64,000 nucleotides of DNA from CAUZWH01 sp965224275 (lineage in GTDB: Bacteria; Pseudomonadota; Alphaproteobacteria; SHVV01): contig CBDCYR010000005.1 of assembly GCA_965224275.1 (NCBI GenBank), positions 1-64,000 on the forward strand, given 5' to 3'. Under the pieces are notes generated by a model that saw only the letters and a program-made list of their open reading frames with translations, did no database searches and had not been told where the DNA came from. This document shows positions 52,614 through 62,250 of this stretch, in pieces; position 1 is the first letter of the stretch, and every line of letters starts with the position of its first letter. The translations under genes were made by a program, and so were the position numbers.

Positions 52614-53426
52614 TCATATGTGGCAGTTGGCGCAGGCGCCCCACCAATAGATCGAGCAGAACAGGAAGATCCACACCACGACGACAAAGTGCCAATACCA
52701 GGCGGCGGCCTCGAAGCCAAAGTGGTGATCGGGCGTGAAATGACCCTTGTAGGCGCGGATCAGACACACAATCAGGAATATCGTCCCGACCAGAACATGC
52801 ATTCCATGGAAACCAGTTGCCATGAAAAATGTCGAGGCATAGATCGGCATCTCGTCGAAGCCGAAGGCCGCGTGTGAATATTCGAACGCCTGCACGCTGG
52901 TGAACGCGATGCCGAGGACGATCGTGAACCAAAGGCCCATGATGAGGCCCTTTCTGTTGCCCTCTTTGAGCGCGTGGTGGGCCCAGACGACGGTCGTGCC
53001 TGAGGTCAGCAGGATAAGCGTGTTGACGAAGGGCAGTTCGAACGTCTTGAACGTCTCGATCCCCTCTGGCGGCCACACGCCGCCCGCGGCAATCGCGGGA
53101 TAAAGCGAAGATGTGTAGTAGGCCCAGAACCAGGCTACGAAGAACATCACTTCGGAGGCGATAAACAGGACCATGCCGTAACGCAGGCCAAGTTGAACCA
53201 CCCTTGTGTGATCGCCGCCTTCGGCCTCGTTGACCACGTCGCGCCACCACACTAACATCGTGTAGAGCACCATCAGGAAGCCCAGCACCATCAACCACAC
53301 GGTCACGTCGTGCATGTAGAGCAGGGCGCCGATCGCGACGACCGCCATGGATAGCGCACCCAGCGCCGGCCACGGGCTCGGCTCTACCATGTGATAGTCG
53401 TGGTTGCTTGTGTGAGAATCAGCCAT
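52614..53426 (-). CDS. ctaE: Cytochrome c oxidase subunit III
   Basis: 270 residues with seven helices. YHMVEPSPWPALGALSMAVV, VMFFVAWFWAYYTSSL, GVWPPEGIETFKTFELPFVN and GFHGMHVLVGTIFLIVCLIR are classical subunit III sequences. It supports proton pumping by the aa3 oxidase. It lies 32 bases after ctaG. Confidence 0.97.
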   Translation of the reverse strand: MADSHTSNHDYHMVEPSPWPALGALSMAVVAIGALLYMHDVTVWLMVLGFLMVLYTMLVWWRDVVNEAEGGDHTRVVQLGLRYGMVLFIASEVMFFVAWFWAYYTSSLYPAIAAGGVWPPEGIETFKTFELPFVNTLILLTSGTTVVWAHHALKEGNRKGLIMGLWFTIVLGIAFTSVQAFEYSHAAFGFDEMPIYASTFFMATGFHGMHVLVGTIFLIVCLIRAYKGHFTPDHHFGFEAAAWYWHFVVVVWIFLFCSIYWWGACANCHI

Positions 53427-53458
53427 GACCGCTCGTCTCCATCTGCATCGATCGTGTC

Positions 53459-54058
53459 TTAGTTGATGGTCTTTGCGTTTGCGTTGCCCAGCGCCGCACC
53501 TTCGCTAACTTCGGTTTCGTCAGCCGCGCGAAACAAGGTGTAGGAAAGCGTGATCGTCTTGATGTCGTCGAGATTTCGATCTTCGAGAATATCGGGGTCG
53601 ATGTAAAACGAAACCCCCATCTCGATGGTTTCGCCGGATTTGAGAACCTGCTCTTCGAAACAGAAGCACTGCACTTTGCTGAAGTAAGCCCCGGCTTTGA
53701 ACGGCGTGACATTGAACACGGTCGTGGCGATGACCGTTTCATCTGATTGGTTGGTCGCGCGATAGAACACCAGCTTCTCTTCCCCGACCTTGATCGATAC
53801 TTCTCCGCGCGGGGTTTGGAAGTCCCACGGCAACGCGGGGTCGACATCGGCATTAAAACGCACGTTTATCACCCGATCGCTCACCGCACCGGGTGCGGCG
53901 GTCGAGATCTGGGTAGTGCCGCCATAGCCGGTCACCTGACAAAACAGGCGGTAAAGCGGCACTGCGGCAAAGGACGCGCCGACCATGCCCACGACCACAG
54001 CGGCACAAACCAATGCCGTGGTTTGATTGCGTCTAAGGCTAGGCGCCGGTGCAGTCAT
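53459..54058 (-). CDS. ctaG: Cytochrome c oxidase assembly protein CtaG/Cox11
   Basis: 199 residues: an N-terminal helix (TALVCAAVVVGMVGASFAAV), then PLYRLFCQVTGYGGTTQI, and the copper-binding KVQCFCFEEQVLKSGE (CFCF). It delivers copper to the CuB site of subunit I. The ATG overlaps the end of the small CoxF-like gene (ATGA). Confidence 0.96.
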   Translation of the reverse strand: MTAPAPSLRRNQTTALVCAAVVVGMVGASFAAVPLYRLFCQVTGYGGTTQISTAAPGAVSDRVINVRFNADVDPALPWDFQTPRGEVSIKVGEEKLVFYRATNQSDETVIATTVFNVTPFKAGAYFSKVQCFCFEEQVLKSGETIEMGVSFYIDPDILEDRNLDDIKTITLSYTLFRAADETEVSEGAALGNANAKTIN

Positions 54059-54174
54059 TGCGGGCCAAACCTCGCCAGTGTGATCAGGTAGAAAATAACC
54101 ATCAACCCAATCAGCGCGCCCGCCAAGGCAAAGTTGCGACCGCGGCGGCGGCGGTGTTCTTCGGTGATCGGCAT
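54055..54174 (-). CDS. Small CoxF-like membrane protein
   Basis: A 39-residue frame: MPITEEHRRRRRGRNFALAG, then a single helix ALIGLMVIFYLITLARFGPQ. It lies exactly between ctaB (its stop at 54176 is one base before this ATG) and ctaG (overlap ATGA), where the alphaproteobacterial cox clusters carry such a short gene, often called coxF and linked to oxidase assembly. The basic N-terminus before one helix fits an inner-membrane protein. Sequence and context both support it, despite its size. Confidence 0.85.
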   Translation of the reverse strand: MPITEEHRRRRGRNFALAGALIGLMVIFYLITLARFGPQ

Positions 54175-54175
54175 A

Positions 54176-55099
54176 TTACGGCAGACTCACGCGCCACGCG
54201 TGGTCGAACAACAGCACGACGAACAGCAAAAACAGATAACCGATCGAATAGAGAAAGACCGTACGGGCCAGCGCTTCGGTACCCCGGCGCCACAACATTG
54301 TCGTGAGCGCCATGAAACCGCCCCCGAGCAGCGCCGCCCCAACTCCATAAACCACATGAGCGTAACCTAAAACGACAGGCATCGTCGTCAGCGGTACCAG
54401 CACCCACGTGTATCCCAGGATGTGGCGGCGGGTGCTGTCGAGCCCGGCGACCACCGGCAGCATGGGCACGCCGGCACGTTCATAATCGTCCGACTTGTAA
54501 AGCGACAGAGCCCAGAAATGAGGAGGCGTCCACATGAAGATGATCGCGAACAACAGCACCGGATAAAGCTGGATTTCGCCAGAGGCGGCCGCCCAACCGA
54601 TCAATGGCGGGATCGCCCCGGCAGCACCACCGATCACAATGTTCTGTGGTGTCCGTCGCTTGAGCCAAACCGTGTAGACAAATACATAGAACAGGATTGC
54701 CAAGGCCAGCAGGGCCGCCGCCAGCCAGTTGGTCGCCAGCCCGAGCAAGACGACCGACGCAACCGACGTAAAAACGCCAAAACCGAGCGCGGTCCCTGGA
54801 TCCATGCGCCCAGCCGGAATCGGACGATCGCGGGTGCGTTCCATTCTCGCGTCGATGTCGGCCTCGTACCACATGTTGATCGCACCGGCGGCACCAGCGC
54901 CGATGGCAATACAAAAAATCGCAGTTGCCGCAAGAATCGGGTGAATCGCGCTATCGGCCAGCACCAGGCCAACGAGTCCGGTAAACGCGACCAGCGCCGC
55001 CACTCTTGGCTTGAGCAGGATTACAAAATCAAGCGGGCTCGCCCCGACATCCGCAATCCCGGCCGAACCAGATCTCGCGAAAACTGTCGCCTTCGACAC
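54176..55099 (-). CDS. ctaB: Protoheme IX farnesyltransferase (heme O synthase)
   Basis: 307 residues with about nine helices. The prenyl-diphosphate motif NMWYEADIDARMERTRDRPI (two aspartates) and the later VIGGAAGAIPPLIGW and YKSDDYERAGVPMLPVVAG are diagnostic. It adds farnesyl to heme B, the first step to heme A for the oxidase. It lies between ctaD and the small CoxF-like gene. Confidence 0.97.
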   Translation of the reverse strand: MSKATVFARSGSAGIADVGASPLDFVILLKPRVAALVAFTGLVGLVLADSAIHPILAATAIFCIAIGAGAAGAINMWYEADIDARMERTRDRPIPAGRMDPGTALGFGVFTSVASVVLLGLATNWLAAALLALAILFYVFVYTVWLKRRTPQNIVIGGAAGAIPPLIGWAAASGEIQLYPVLLFAIIFMWTPPHFWALSLYKSDDYERAGVPMLPVVAGLDSTRRHILGYTWVLVPLTTMPVVLGYAHVVYGVGAALLGGGFMALTTMLWRRGTEALARTVFLYSIGYLFLLFVVLLFDHAWRVSLP

Positions 55100-55129
55100 G
55101 CTTCAAACCTCCCTTGCAGGCGCCGTCAG

Positions 55130-56719
55130 CTAGCGCACATGCGGTAGCTGTTCGAACGTGTGGAACGGTGCCGGCGAGGGGACTGTCCATTCGAGCGAGG
55201 TGGCCCCCTCCCCCCACGGATTATCGGCACATTTCTTGCCCGCCGTCAGGGTGTGGAACAGAACGAACAGGAACCACAGGGCAGCGAGCCCTGATAGGTA
55301 GGCACCCAGCGACGAGACCATGTTCCAGCCGGCAAATGCATCCGGGTAGTCGGCGACGCGACGCGGCATGCCAGCCATGCCCAGAAAATGCTGCGGGAAG
55401 AACGTGATGTTGACGCCTATAAGGGTCAGCCAGAAGTGAATCTTGCCAAATGTCTCGTTGTACTGGCGACCGCTCATCTTTCCGAACCAGTAGTAGAAAC
55501 CGGCGAAAATGCCGAACAGAGAGCCCATCGAGAGGACGTAGTGGAAATGCGCAACGACGTAATAGGTATCGTGTAACGCGTAGTCGACCCCGGCATTGGC
55601 CAGTACCACCCCGGTTACGCCACCCAGCGTAAACAGGAAGATCAGCCCCATCGACCACAGCATCGGGGTCTTAAACTCGATCGAGCCACCCCACATGGTC
55701 GCGATCCAGCTGAAGATCTTGATACCGGTTGGCACCGCAATCACCATTGTCGCGGCGACAAAGTAAGCCCGCGTTTCGATACTCATCCCCGCGGTGTACA
55801 TGTGGTGGGCCCAGACGACGAAGCCGATACCGCCGATCGCGACCATGGCGTAGGCCATGCCGAGGTAGCCAAAAACCGGCTTCTTCGAAAACGTCGGGAT
55901 AATCATGCTGATGATGCCGAATGCCGGCAGGATCAGGATGTAAACCTCGGGATGGCCGAAGAACCAGAATAGGTGCTGGTAGAGGACCGGATCGCCGCCG
56001 CCGGCTGCATCGAAGAACGCCGTGCCAAAGTTACGGTCGGTCAACAGCATCGTGATGGCGCCGGCCAGAACCGGCAGCGACAACAGCAGCAGGAACGTTG
56101 TCACCAGGATCGCCCAGACGAACAACGGCATCTTGTGCAATGTCATGCCCGGCGCGCGCATATTGAAGATCGTCGTGATGAAGTTGATTGCGCCCAATAT
56201 CGAGGAGATACCCGCCAAATGCAGCGCCAGAATCACCATATCAATCGCCGGCCCGGGATGCCCGGAGGTACTAAGCGGCGCGTAGATGGTCCACCCCGCC
56301 CCTGGCCCATCACCGAACAATGGTGAGCTATAGAGCAGTACGGCCGAAGGGATGAGCACCCAGAAACTGATGTTGTTCATACGCGGGAAGGCCATATCCG
56401 GCGCCCCGATCATCAGCGGAATAAACCAGTTGCCGAAGCCGCCGATAAAGGCCGGCATGATCAGGAAAAACACCATGATCAGGCCGTGCCCAGAGACGAA
56501 CACGTTGTACAGCTGATCGTCGCCGCCCAGGACGCCTGGTCCCGGCGCGGATAATTCCATGCGAATGACCATCGAGAAGATCCCGCCGACCACGCCGGCA
56601 ACCAACGCAAAGATGATGTACATCGTGCCGATGTCTTTGTGATTGGTCGAATAGGCCCAACGCCGCCAGCCCGTCGGACGATGTTCCTCCTGAGCGTGGG
56701 CTTCCGCTTCGCTACTCAT
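55130..56719 (-). CDS. ctaD: Cytochrome c oxidase subunit I
   Basis: 529 residues with twelve helices. The heme and CuB ligand regions are HGLIMVFFLIMPAFIGGFGN, WFFGHPEVYILILPAFGIIS, VVWAHHMYTAGM and HDTYYVVAHFHYVLSMG; the cross-linked Tyr lies in GHPEVY. This is the catalytic core reducing oxygen to water. It ends with SPAPFHTFEQLPHV, typical of Alphaproteobacteria. Confidence 0.98.
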   Translation of the reverse strand: MSSEAEAHAQEEHRPTGWRRWAYSTNHKDIGTMYIIFALVAGVVGGIFSMVIRMELSAPGPGVLGGDDQLYNVFVSGHGLIMVFFLIMPAFIGGFGNWFIPLMIGAPDMAFPRMNNISFWVLIPSAVLLYSSPLFGDGPGAGWTIYAPLSTSGHPGPAIDMVILALHLAGISSILGAINFITTIFNMRAPGMTLHKMPLFVWAILVTTFLLLLSLPVLAGAITMLLTDRNFGTAFFDAAGGGDPVLYQHLFWFFGHPEVYILILPAFGIISMIIPTFSKKPVFGYLGMAYAMVAIGGIGFVVWAHHMYTAGMSIETRAYFVAATMVIAVPTGIKIFSWIATMWGGSIEFKTPMLWSMGLIFLFTLGGVTGVVLANAGVDYALHDTYYVVAHFHYVLSMGSLFGIFAGFYYWFGKMSGRQYNETFGKIHFWLTLIGVNITFFPQHFLGMAGMPRRVADYPDAFAGWNMVSSLGAYLSGLAALWFLFVLFHTLTAGKKCADNPWGEGATSLEWTVPSPAPFHTFEQLPHVR

Positions 56720-56768
56720 ATGTATCTATCCTTCTGGACATATCGAACGCGACTCGCCGGTGGTCTTG

Positions 56769-57599
56769 CTAGGGTACCGGCACCAGGGGCTGTTGAGATG
56801 CGAACTCACGGCTGGCCGGTGCGGTTGCAAATTTTACTTTGGCTTCTTTAAGCCACGCTTCAAATTTGGCTTTTGACACGGCTTCGACGGCGATCGGCAT
56901 CTTGCTGTGGGCAGCGCCGCACAGTTCCGAGCACTGGCCGTAATAGACGCCTTCCTTATTCACGTGGATCCACGTTTCAGCCAGTCGTCCCGGGACGGTA
57001 TCGAATTTGATACCGAAAGCCGGTACCGCCCAGGCATGGATCACGTCATCGGCGGTCAATAGAATGCGAACGTTGGTGGCAACCGGGACCATCACCCGGT
57101 TGTCGACCTCAAGCAGCCGAATTTGGCCCGCTTTCAACTCATCTTCCGGGATCATGATCGAGTCGAACGCAATCTCCTGATCGGGATATTCGTAGCTCCA
57201 GTACCACTGGTGTCCCACCACTTTGATCGTGAGCTCCGATTCCGGCACCTCGTCGATGTAGTACAGCAACTTGATCGACGGGATCGCGATCACAATCACA
57301 ATGACGATCAGGATGACGGTCCACAGGACTTCGAGCACCGTGTTGTGTGAGGTCTTCGAGGGCACGGGATTGGCGCTGGCACGAAACCGGACAACGATGA
57401 ACAGGAGCAAAACCAGGACAAATAGAGTGATCACAACAATGATCCAGAACACCAGTTCGTTGAACGCGGTAACACGTTCCATGATCGGTGTTGCCGCTGG
57501 CTGGAAGGTCATCTGCCAAGGCGTCGGTTGACTTGCCCAAGCGCCACTAGCACCAAGAATCGCTGTAAACGCGGTGATTGCGGCGGCTACGAGTTTCAT
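56769..57599 (-). CDS. ctaC: Cytochrome c oxidase subunit II
   Basis: 276 residues from the ATG at 57599 (another at 57608). A signal sequence ends at GAWAS; helices VFWIIVVITLFVLVLLLFIV and VLWTVILIVIVIVIAIPSIK anchor it. The CuA site is GQCSELCGAAHSKMPI with a His upstream in DDVIHAWAVP. It receives electrons from cytochrome c. There is no C-terminal heme c domain, so it is aa3 not caa3. It opens the cluster. Confidence 0.97.
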   Translation of the reverse strand: MKLVAAAITAFTAILGASGAWASQPTPWQMTFQPAATPIMERVTAFNELVFWIIVVITLFVLVLLLFIVVRFRASANPVPSKTSHNTVLEVLWTVILIVIVIVIAIPSIKLLYYIDEVPESELTIKVVGHQWYWSYEYPDQEIAFDSIMIPEDELKAGQIRLLEVDNRVMVPVATNVRILLTADDVIHAWAVPAFGIKFDTVPGRLAETWIHVNKEGVYYGQCSELCGAAHSKMPIAVEAVSKAKFEAWLKEAKVKFATAPASREFASQQPLVPVP

Positions 57600-57740
57600 C
57601 GGATGCATGGTATTCGGCTAACCCCCGTCGTCTGCCGATCTAGCTTTTGCGAAATGACGCCTGATGAACGTATGCGCCCGACAGATGGTTAGCCGGGCGT
57701 TGCGCATCAAATGTCCGGCGACCAGCCGCATTGGCGGTAA

Positions 57741-57769
57741 AATCGTCGTGAACTTACACCACGACGATT
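57741..57769. repeat. Perfect 10-bp inverted repeat in the ctaC-tldD gap
   Basis: AATCGTCGTG (57741-57750) and CACGACGATT (57760-57769) form a perfect stem around a 9-base loop in the roughly 400-base divergent gap 57600-58007. No T-run follows, so an operator or RNA hairpin is likelier than a terminator. The rest of the gap holds no convincing gene; a frame at 57664-57933 looks like chance. Confidence 0.5.
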
Positions 57770-58007
57770 GCCTCGAACAAGCCGTAAACAGCCTATCCTG
57801 CCTTCGTTTCCGACGCCTGCGGCCGCTTGATCGCAGGCGATCCGGTGGCCGATGCATCGGTCACTGCGGTTGTCGTCAATTGCGCGGTATCGGCGGTCCC
57901 ATCGCCGTTGTCAGAGGTGACAAAGTCTATTGATCAGCCCATATTCTGAATAGCGACGTCGGTCGCCCCGATCATCGCTGAGAACATTCACCACTAATGA
58001 GAGTTCA

Positions 58008-59465
58008 ATGACCCAAAGTCCTGCCGCGACCCCCGCCCCTTCGCCGGACGAGCTTTTCTTCGGCGAGACCGGCATCGAACGGGATCGCGTCAACAGCATT
58101 GTGGATCAGGCGCTGGGCGACATGGACGATGGCGAGATGTTTCTCGAATACCGCCAGTCGGAGAGCTTGGTTTTTGATGACGGACGGCTGAAAAGCGCCA
58201 GTTTTGATACGGCACAGGGATTCGGCCTGCGCGCGGTCTCGGGCGAGGCCACCGGCTACGCCCATGCCTCCGAACTTAGCGAAGCGGCGATGCAACGCGC
58301 CGCCACGGCCGTGCAATCGGTGAAGACCGGACACAGCGGCACCATGGCCGCTGCGCCAATCGCGACCAACCGCCACCTGTATACCGATGTCAGCCCGCTT
58401 AATCAGATGGATTTCGACGCCAAGGTAGCGCTGCTGCTCGACATCGATAGTTACGCGCGCGCCGCCGATGATCGCGTTCGTCAGGTATCGGCGTCGCTTA
58501 CGGGATCTTGGCAAGTTGTCGAGATCTTGCGAGCCGGCGGTGAGTTCCGCTCCGACATTCGCCCGCTGGTTCGCCTCAACGTATCTGTCGTGGTAGGTGA
58601 CGGCGATCGCCAAGAGAGCGGCAGCCATGGTGTCGGGGGGCGCACCGCATACGACGTTTTTGTGCAGCCCGACCAATGGCGAGCCCAGGTTGACGAGGCA
58701 TTGCGCCAGGCCATCGTTAACCTCGACGCAGGCCCGGCGCCGGCCGGCGAAACCACCGTCGTACTCGGCCCCGGGTGGCCCGGTATCCTACTTCACGAGG
58801 CCATCGGCCACGGCCTCGAAGGCGATTTCAATCGCAAGAAAACCTCCGCGTTTGCCGGCCTCATGGGCGAGCAGATCGCAGCATCCGGAGTCACCGTGAT
58901 CGACGACGGCACGATGTCGGACCGGCGCGGATCGCTTACCACCGACGATGAGGGTACGCCCACCGAACGAACCGTGCTGATTGAAGATGGCAAACTCGTC
59001 GGCTACCTGCAGGACCGGCTCAATGCGCGGCTGATGAGCATGAAATCAACCGGCAACGGCCGCCGCCAGAGCTATGCGCATACGCCGATGCCGCGAATGA
59101 CCAACACCTACATGGTAGCCGGCGATTATGATGCCGATGAGATCATCGCATCGGTTGATACCGGCCTCTACGCGGTGAACTTCGGTGGCGGCCAGGTCGA
59201 TATCACCTCAGGTAAGTTCGTCTTCAGCTGCACCGAAGCGTACCGCATCGAGGGCGGTAAATTGGGCGCGCCCGTCAAGGGTGCCACCCTGATCGGTAAT
59301 GGCCCCGACGTCCTCACGAAAGTTTCGATGGTCGGCAACGACATGTCGCTCGACCCAGGAGTCGGCACCTGTGGCAAAGACGGCCAGGGCGTTCCGGTAG
59401 GTGTCGGCCAACCGACGATCAAGATCGACGGATTGACCGTGGGCGGCACTGACACAAGCCCCTAA
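58008..59465 (+). CDS. tldD: TldD metalloprotease
   Basis: 485 residues. The zinc site is ILLHEAIGHGLEGDFNRKKT, and FEYRQ-type start (FLEYRQSESLVFDDGRLKS) plus YMVAGDYDADEIIASVDTGL and FVFSCTEAYRIEGGK are typical. TldD with TldE/PmbA forms a protease that processes peptides such as microcins and antitoxins; tldE is not in the window. The length is normal. Confidence 0.96.
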   Translation: MTQSPAATPAPSPDELFFGETGIERDRVNSIVDQALGDMDDGEMFLEYRQSESLVFDDGRLKSASFDTAQGFGLRAVSGEATGYAHASELSEAAMQRAATAVQSVKTGHSGTMAAAPIATNRHLYTDVSPLNQMDFDAKVALLLDIDSYARAADDRVRQVSASLTGSWQVVEILRAGGEFRSDIRPLVRLNVSVVVGDGDRQESGSHGVGGRTAYDVFVQPDQWRAQVDEALRQAIVNLDAGPAPAGETTVVLGPGWPGILLHEAIGHGLEGDFNRKKTSAFAGLMGEQIAASGVTVIDDGTMSDRRGSLTTDDEGTPTERTVLIEDGKLVGYLQDRLNARLMSMKSTGNGRRQSYAHTPMPRMTNTYMVAGDYDADEIIASVDTGLYAVNFGGGQVDITSGKFVFSCTEAYRIEGGKLGAPVKGATLIGNGPDVLTKVSMVGNDMSLDPGVGTCGKDGQGVPVGVGQPTIKIDGLTVGGTDTSP

Positions 59466-59499
59466 TCAAGCCTGCGTTCGGCGAGGCAAGGCAAGGCAT

Positions 59500-60783
59500 G
59501 TGCCGGTGGCGATTTGGCACCGACTCTTCGCTGCCGTCGCGGTCGCCTGTATCGGTCCGTTGCTCGGCGACCCGGCCCAGGCCGATCCGCCCCCGCCGGG
59601 TGTCGTCTGGCTCGATGTCGACGGCATCGACCCAATACCTCTTGAGCAGGCACGCGCATTCCTCAAGCCATTGTCGGATGAACCCGAGCGCCGCTATCTG
59701 GAAGTGTTTGGCGAGGTTGCGTTCCAAGCTCCGGAAATCTTCGGCACCTTGGCGCGACGCAGCGAACTCAGCTGCCAAGCCTGCCATATCAACGGCACCA
59801 TCAACCCCCTCCTGTTCATAGCCGACCTGTCGGCGCGGCGCGGCGGGCTTGACGTCACTAGCAATCTGTTCAGCACCGATGCTGATGATGGCGTGCGTAA
59901 TCATCGCGACGTCCCCAGTCTCAGCGGCATCCGGATGACCCCGCCCTATGGCCGCGACGGACGTTTTCCAACACTGCGGGATTTCACCGAGCACGTTATC
60001 GTCGATGAATTTGGCGGTGCCCGGCCATCCGCGCGGCTCCTGGACGGGTTGGTCGCCTACCAAAACCGTTTCCACTTCGGTGCCAATGCCCGCGTCGCTG
60101 AGAACGGTGACGTGCATGCCGAGGACGCAAGCAAGCCCGGCGAAGCATTGTTCAAGCAGCCGTTTGCAAATCGTGCCGGCCTTTCATGCGCGGCCTGCCA
60201 TATTCCGGAGCGCGGCTTTGTTGACGGCAAACAGCACGACGTCGGGACCGGCGCACCCTTCGATACGCCCACACTGCGTGGAGTCGTCCATACCGGTCCC
60301 TATTTCCACGATGGCGCGGCTGACTCCCTAGCGGCCGTCGTCGTCCACTTAGATCGCTTTTTCGACCTCGACCTGAGCCCTGCTGAACAACGCGATCTTG
60401 TCGTCTACCTCGAAGCGATCGGTGCGATCGATCAGGCTAGCGCCCCTGTGACCCTGGTCGGGGAACTCGAAGCTATCGATCGATACCGGTGGGCCCTCGG
60501 TGAAGCGATCAAGCACCAACGGTTCGATGATGCCAGCCTCATCATTGCTGTATCCCGCCGTCGCATTGGTGGGCTCCACGCCCGCTATTCGCGTGACCAT
60601 CAGCTACAGGCGCGCCAAGCGATGATCGTGTGGTCGCGTGCGTTACAAGGGGTGGCGCGCAAGGTTGAAGCAGCTGACGCTACCGACGCACGGTTTGCGT
60701 TTCTCGCTTATACCAGCGCGTTTTGGGAGATGTCACAAACCGTGATCGAAACCGCCGCCGGCGCGCGTCTTAAGATCCGGTAA
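59500..60783 (+). CDS. Diheme cytochrome c peroxidase-like protein
   Basis: 427 residues from a GTG. A signal peptide (FAAVAVACIGPLLGDPAQAD) precedes two heme-c sites, CQACH (92-96) and CAACH (230-234), with GIRMTPPYGRDGRFPTLRDF and PFDTPTLRGVVHTGPYFHDG around them, as in MauG/CCP proteins. Heme proteins of this group act in the periplasm. About 110 residues after the second domain form a helical tail I do not recognise. Whether it reduces peroxide or modifies a protein is not clear. It starts 34 bases after tldD. Confidence 0.85.
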   Translation: MPVAIWHRLFAAVAVACIGPLLGDPAQADPPPPGVVWLDVDGIDPIPLEQARAFLKPLSDEPERRYLEVFGEVAFQAPEIFGTLARRSELSCQACHINGTINPLLFIADLSARRGGLDVTSNLFSTDADDGVRNHRDVPSLSGIRMTPPYGRDGRFPTLRDFTEHVIVDEFGGARPSARLLDGLVAYQNRFHFGANARVAENGDVHAEDASKPGEALFKQPFANRAGLSCAACHIPERGFVDGKQHDVGTGAPFDTPTLRGVVHTGPYFHDGAADSLAAVVVHLDRFFDLDLSPAEQRDLVVYLEAIGAIDQASAPVTLVGELEAIDRYRWALGEAIKHQRFDDASLIIAVSRRRIGGLHARYSRDHQLQARQAMIVWSRALQGVARKVEAADATDARFAFLAYTSAFWEMSQTVIETAAGARLKIR

Positions 60784-60785
60784 GC

Positions 60786-62153
60786 TCAGAAGGAAAACTT
60801 GTCGTAGATCGGCGCAACTTTCTCGTCCCATTCGCCATGATACAGATCGAGCATGTCCTCCGCTGGCGTCTTGCCCGAATCGAGGATTGTTTTAAGCACA
60901 TCAAGAAAATGCACCTCATCCTCACCATAACAGTCGTGGCGCGCTCGATTGCGTAATCCCTGCTCCGATATCGCGATCACCTCGCGCGCGATATCACCTA
61001 CTCTACGATGGTCGACAACCGCGTTGAATGCTCGGTGCGGTACATCTTTGCGCAGCGCCGCATGGTCCGCGATGGTCCAGCCCTTCACGATATCCCATGC
61101 TGCGTCGAGCGCCGTCGTGTCGTAAAGCAGCCCCACCCACAGGGCCGGCAAAGCGCAAATACGCCGCCAGGGCCCGCCATCGGCACCGCGCATCTCGAGG
61201 AACGTTTTGAGTCGGACCTCGGGAAACAGGGTCGTCAGGTGATCCTCCCAATCGCGTATTGTCGGACGCTCCCCGGGGAGCGCTGGCAATTTTCCATTTA
61301 TGAAATCTCGAAACGACTGACCTGACGCGTCGATGTATTTGCCATCGCGATAGACAAAGTACATGGGTACGTCGAGCGCGTGATCGGTGTAGCGCTCGAA
61401 TCCCATGCCGTCCTCAAACACGAAGGGGAGAATGCCGGTCCGATCCGGATCGGTGTCGTTCCAGGTCTCACTGCGGCGACTGAGGAAGCCGTTGGGCGTT
61501 CCTTCGGTGAAGGGTGAGTTCGCAAACAACGCCGTCGCGATCGGTTGGAGGGCCAGCGCGACACGGTATTTCTTCACCATGTCGGCCTCGCTTGCGAAAT
61601 CCAGATTCACCTGGATGGTGCAAGTACGAAACATCATGTCGAGCCCGAGGTTCCCGCGTTTGGGCATATAGGCCCGCATGATCCCATAACGGGCTTTGGG
61701 CATTACCGACATGTCTTCTCGCGTCCAGTCGGGCGTAAAGCCGATGCCGAGAAACCCGATGTCGAGTTGCTCGCTGATGGTCTTTACCTGCGCCAGATGC
61801 GAGTGCACTTCATCACAAGTTTGGTGCAACGTTTCTAGGGGTGCACCGGACAACTCCAGTTGGCCGCCCGGCTCCAGGGTCACCGACTGTCCGTTATAGG
61901 TCAGCGCGATCGGCTTGCCGTTTTCGTGCACCGGCTGCCAGCCATAGCGCTCGCATAGTCCATCGAACAGAGCGTGAATACCGTGTGCGCCGTCATAGAT
62001 GAGCGGTTTTCGATCGGCCAATCGAAAACCAAACTTTTCGTGCTCCGTGCCGATTCGCCAATCCTCGGCCGGCTTATTGCCGGTCGCAAAGTGTTCGACG
62101 AGTTGTTGGTGGTTCGCAACAAGATCGGCCGGCGACGCACCGGTATTCGCCAT
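60786..62153 (-). CDS. gshA: Glutamate-cysteine ligase (plant-type)
   Basis: 455 residues from the ATG at 62153 (GAGG upstream). IGTEHEKFGFRLADRKPLIY, SVTLEPGGQLELSGAPLETL, IGFTPDW and FRTCTIQVNLDFASEADMVK identify the plant/alphaproteobacterial type, which starts glutathione synthesis. The open frame to 62321 is not conserved. It converges on the diheme gene with a 2-base gap. Confidence 0.95.
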   Translation of the reverse strand: MANTGASPADLVANHQQLVEHFATGNKPAEDWRIGTEHEKFGFRLADRKPLIYDGAHGIHALFDGLCERYGWQPVHENGKPIALTYNGQSVTLEPGGQLELSGAPLETLHQTCDEVHSHLAQVKTISEQLDIGFLGIGFTPDWTREDMSVMPKARYGIMRAYMPKRGNLGLDMMFRTCTIQVNLDFASEADMVKKYRVALALQPIATALFANSPFTEGTPNGFLSRRSETWNDTDPDRTGILPFVFEDGMGFERYTDHALDVPMYFVYRDGKYIDASGQSFRDFINGKLPALPGERPTIRDWEDHLTTLFPEVRLKTFLEMRGADGGPWRRICALPALWVGLLYDTTALDAAWDIVKGWTIADHAALRKDVPHRAFNAVVDHRRVGDIAREVIAISEQGLRNRARHDCYGEDEVHFLDVLKTILDSGKTPAEDMLDLYHGEWDEKVAPIYDKFSF

Positions 62154-62250
62154 CAATACCTCAAACTTGTCCGGTTTCTTACTTAGGGTAAGGCCGGCTC
62201 GGCGACAAGGTCGTTTTCTTACCCGCCTACCCACAGTCGCACTTTTAGCG

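Noticed and set aside
57664..57933. An 89-codon frame before tldD
   Set aside because: No start signal or family pattern; the composition is that of GC-rich non-coding DNA.
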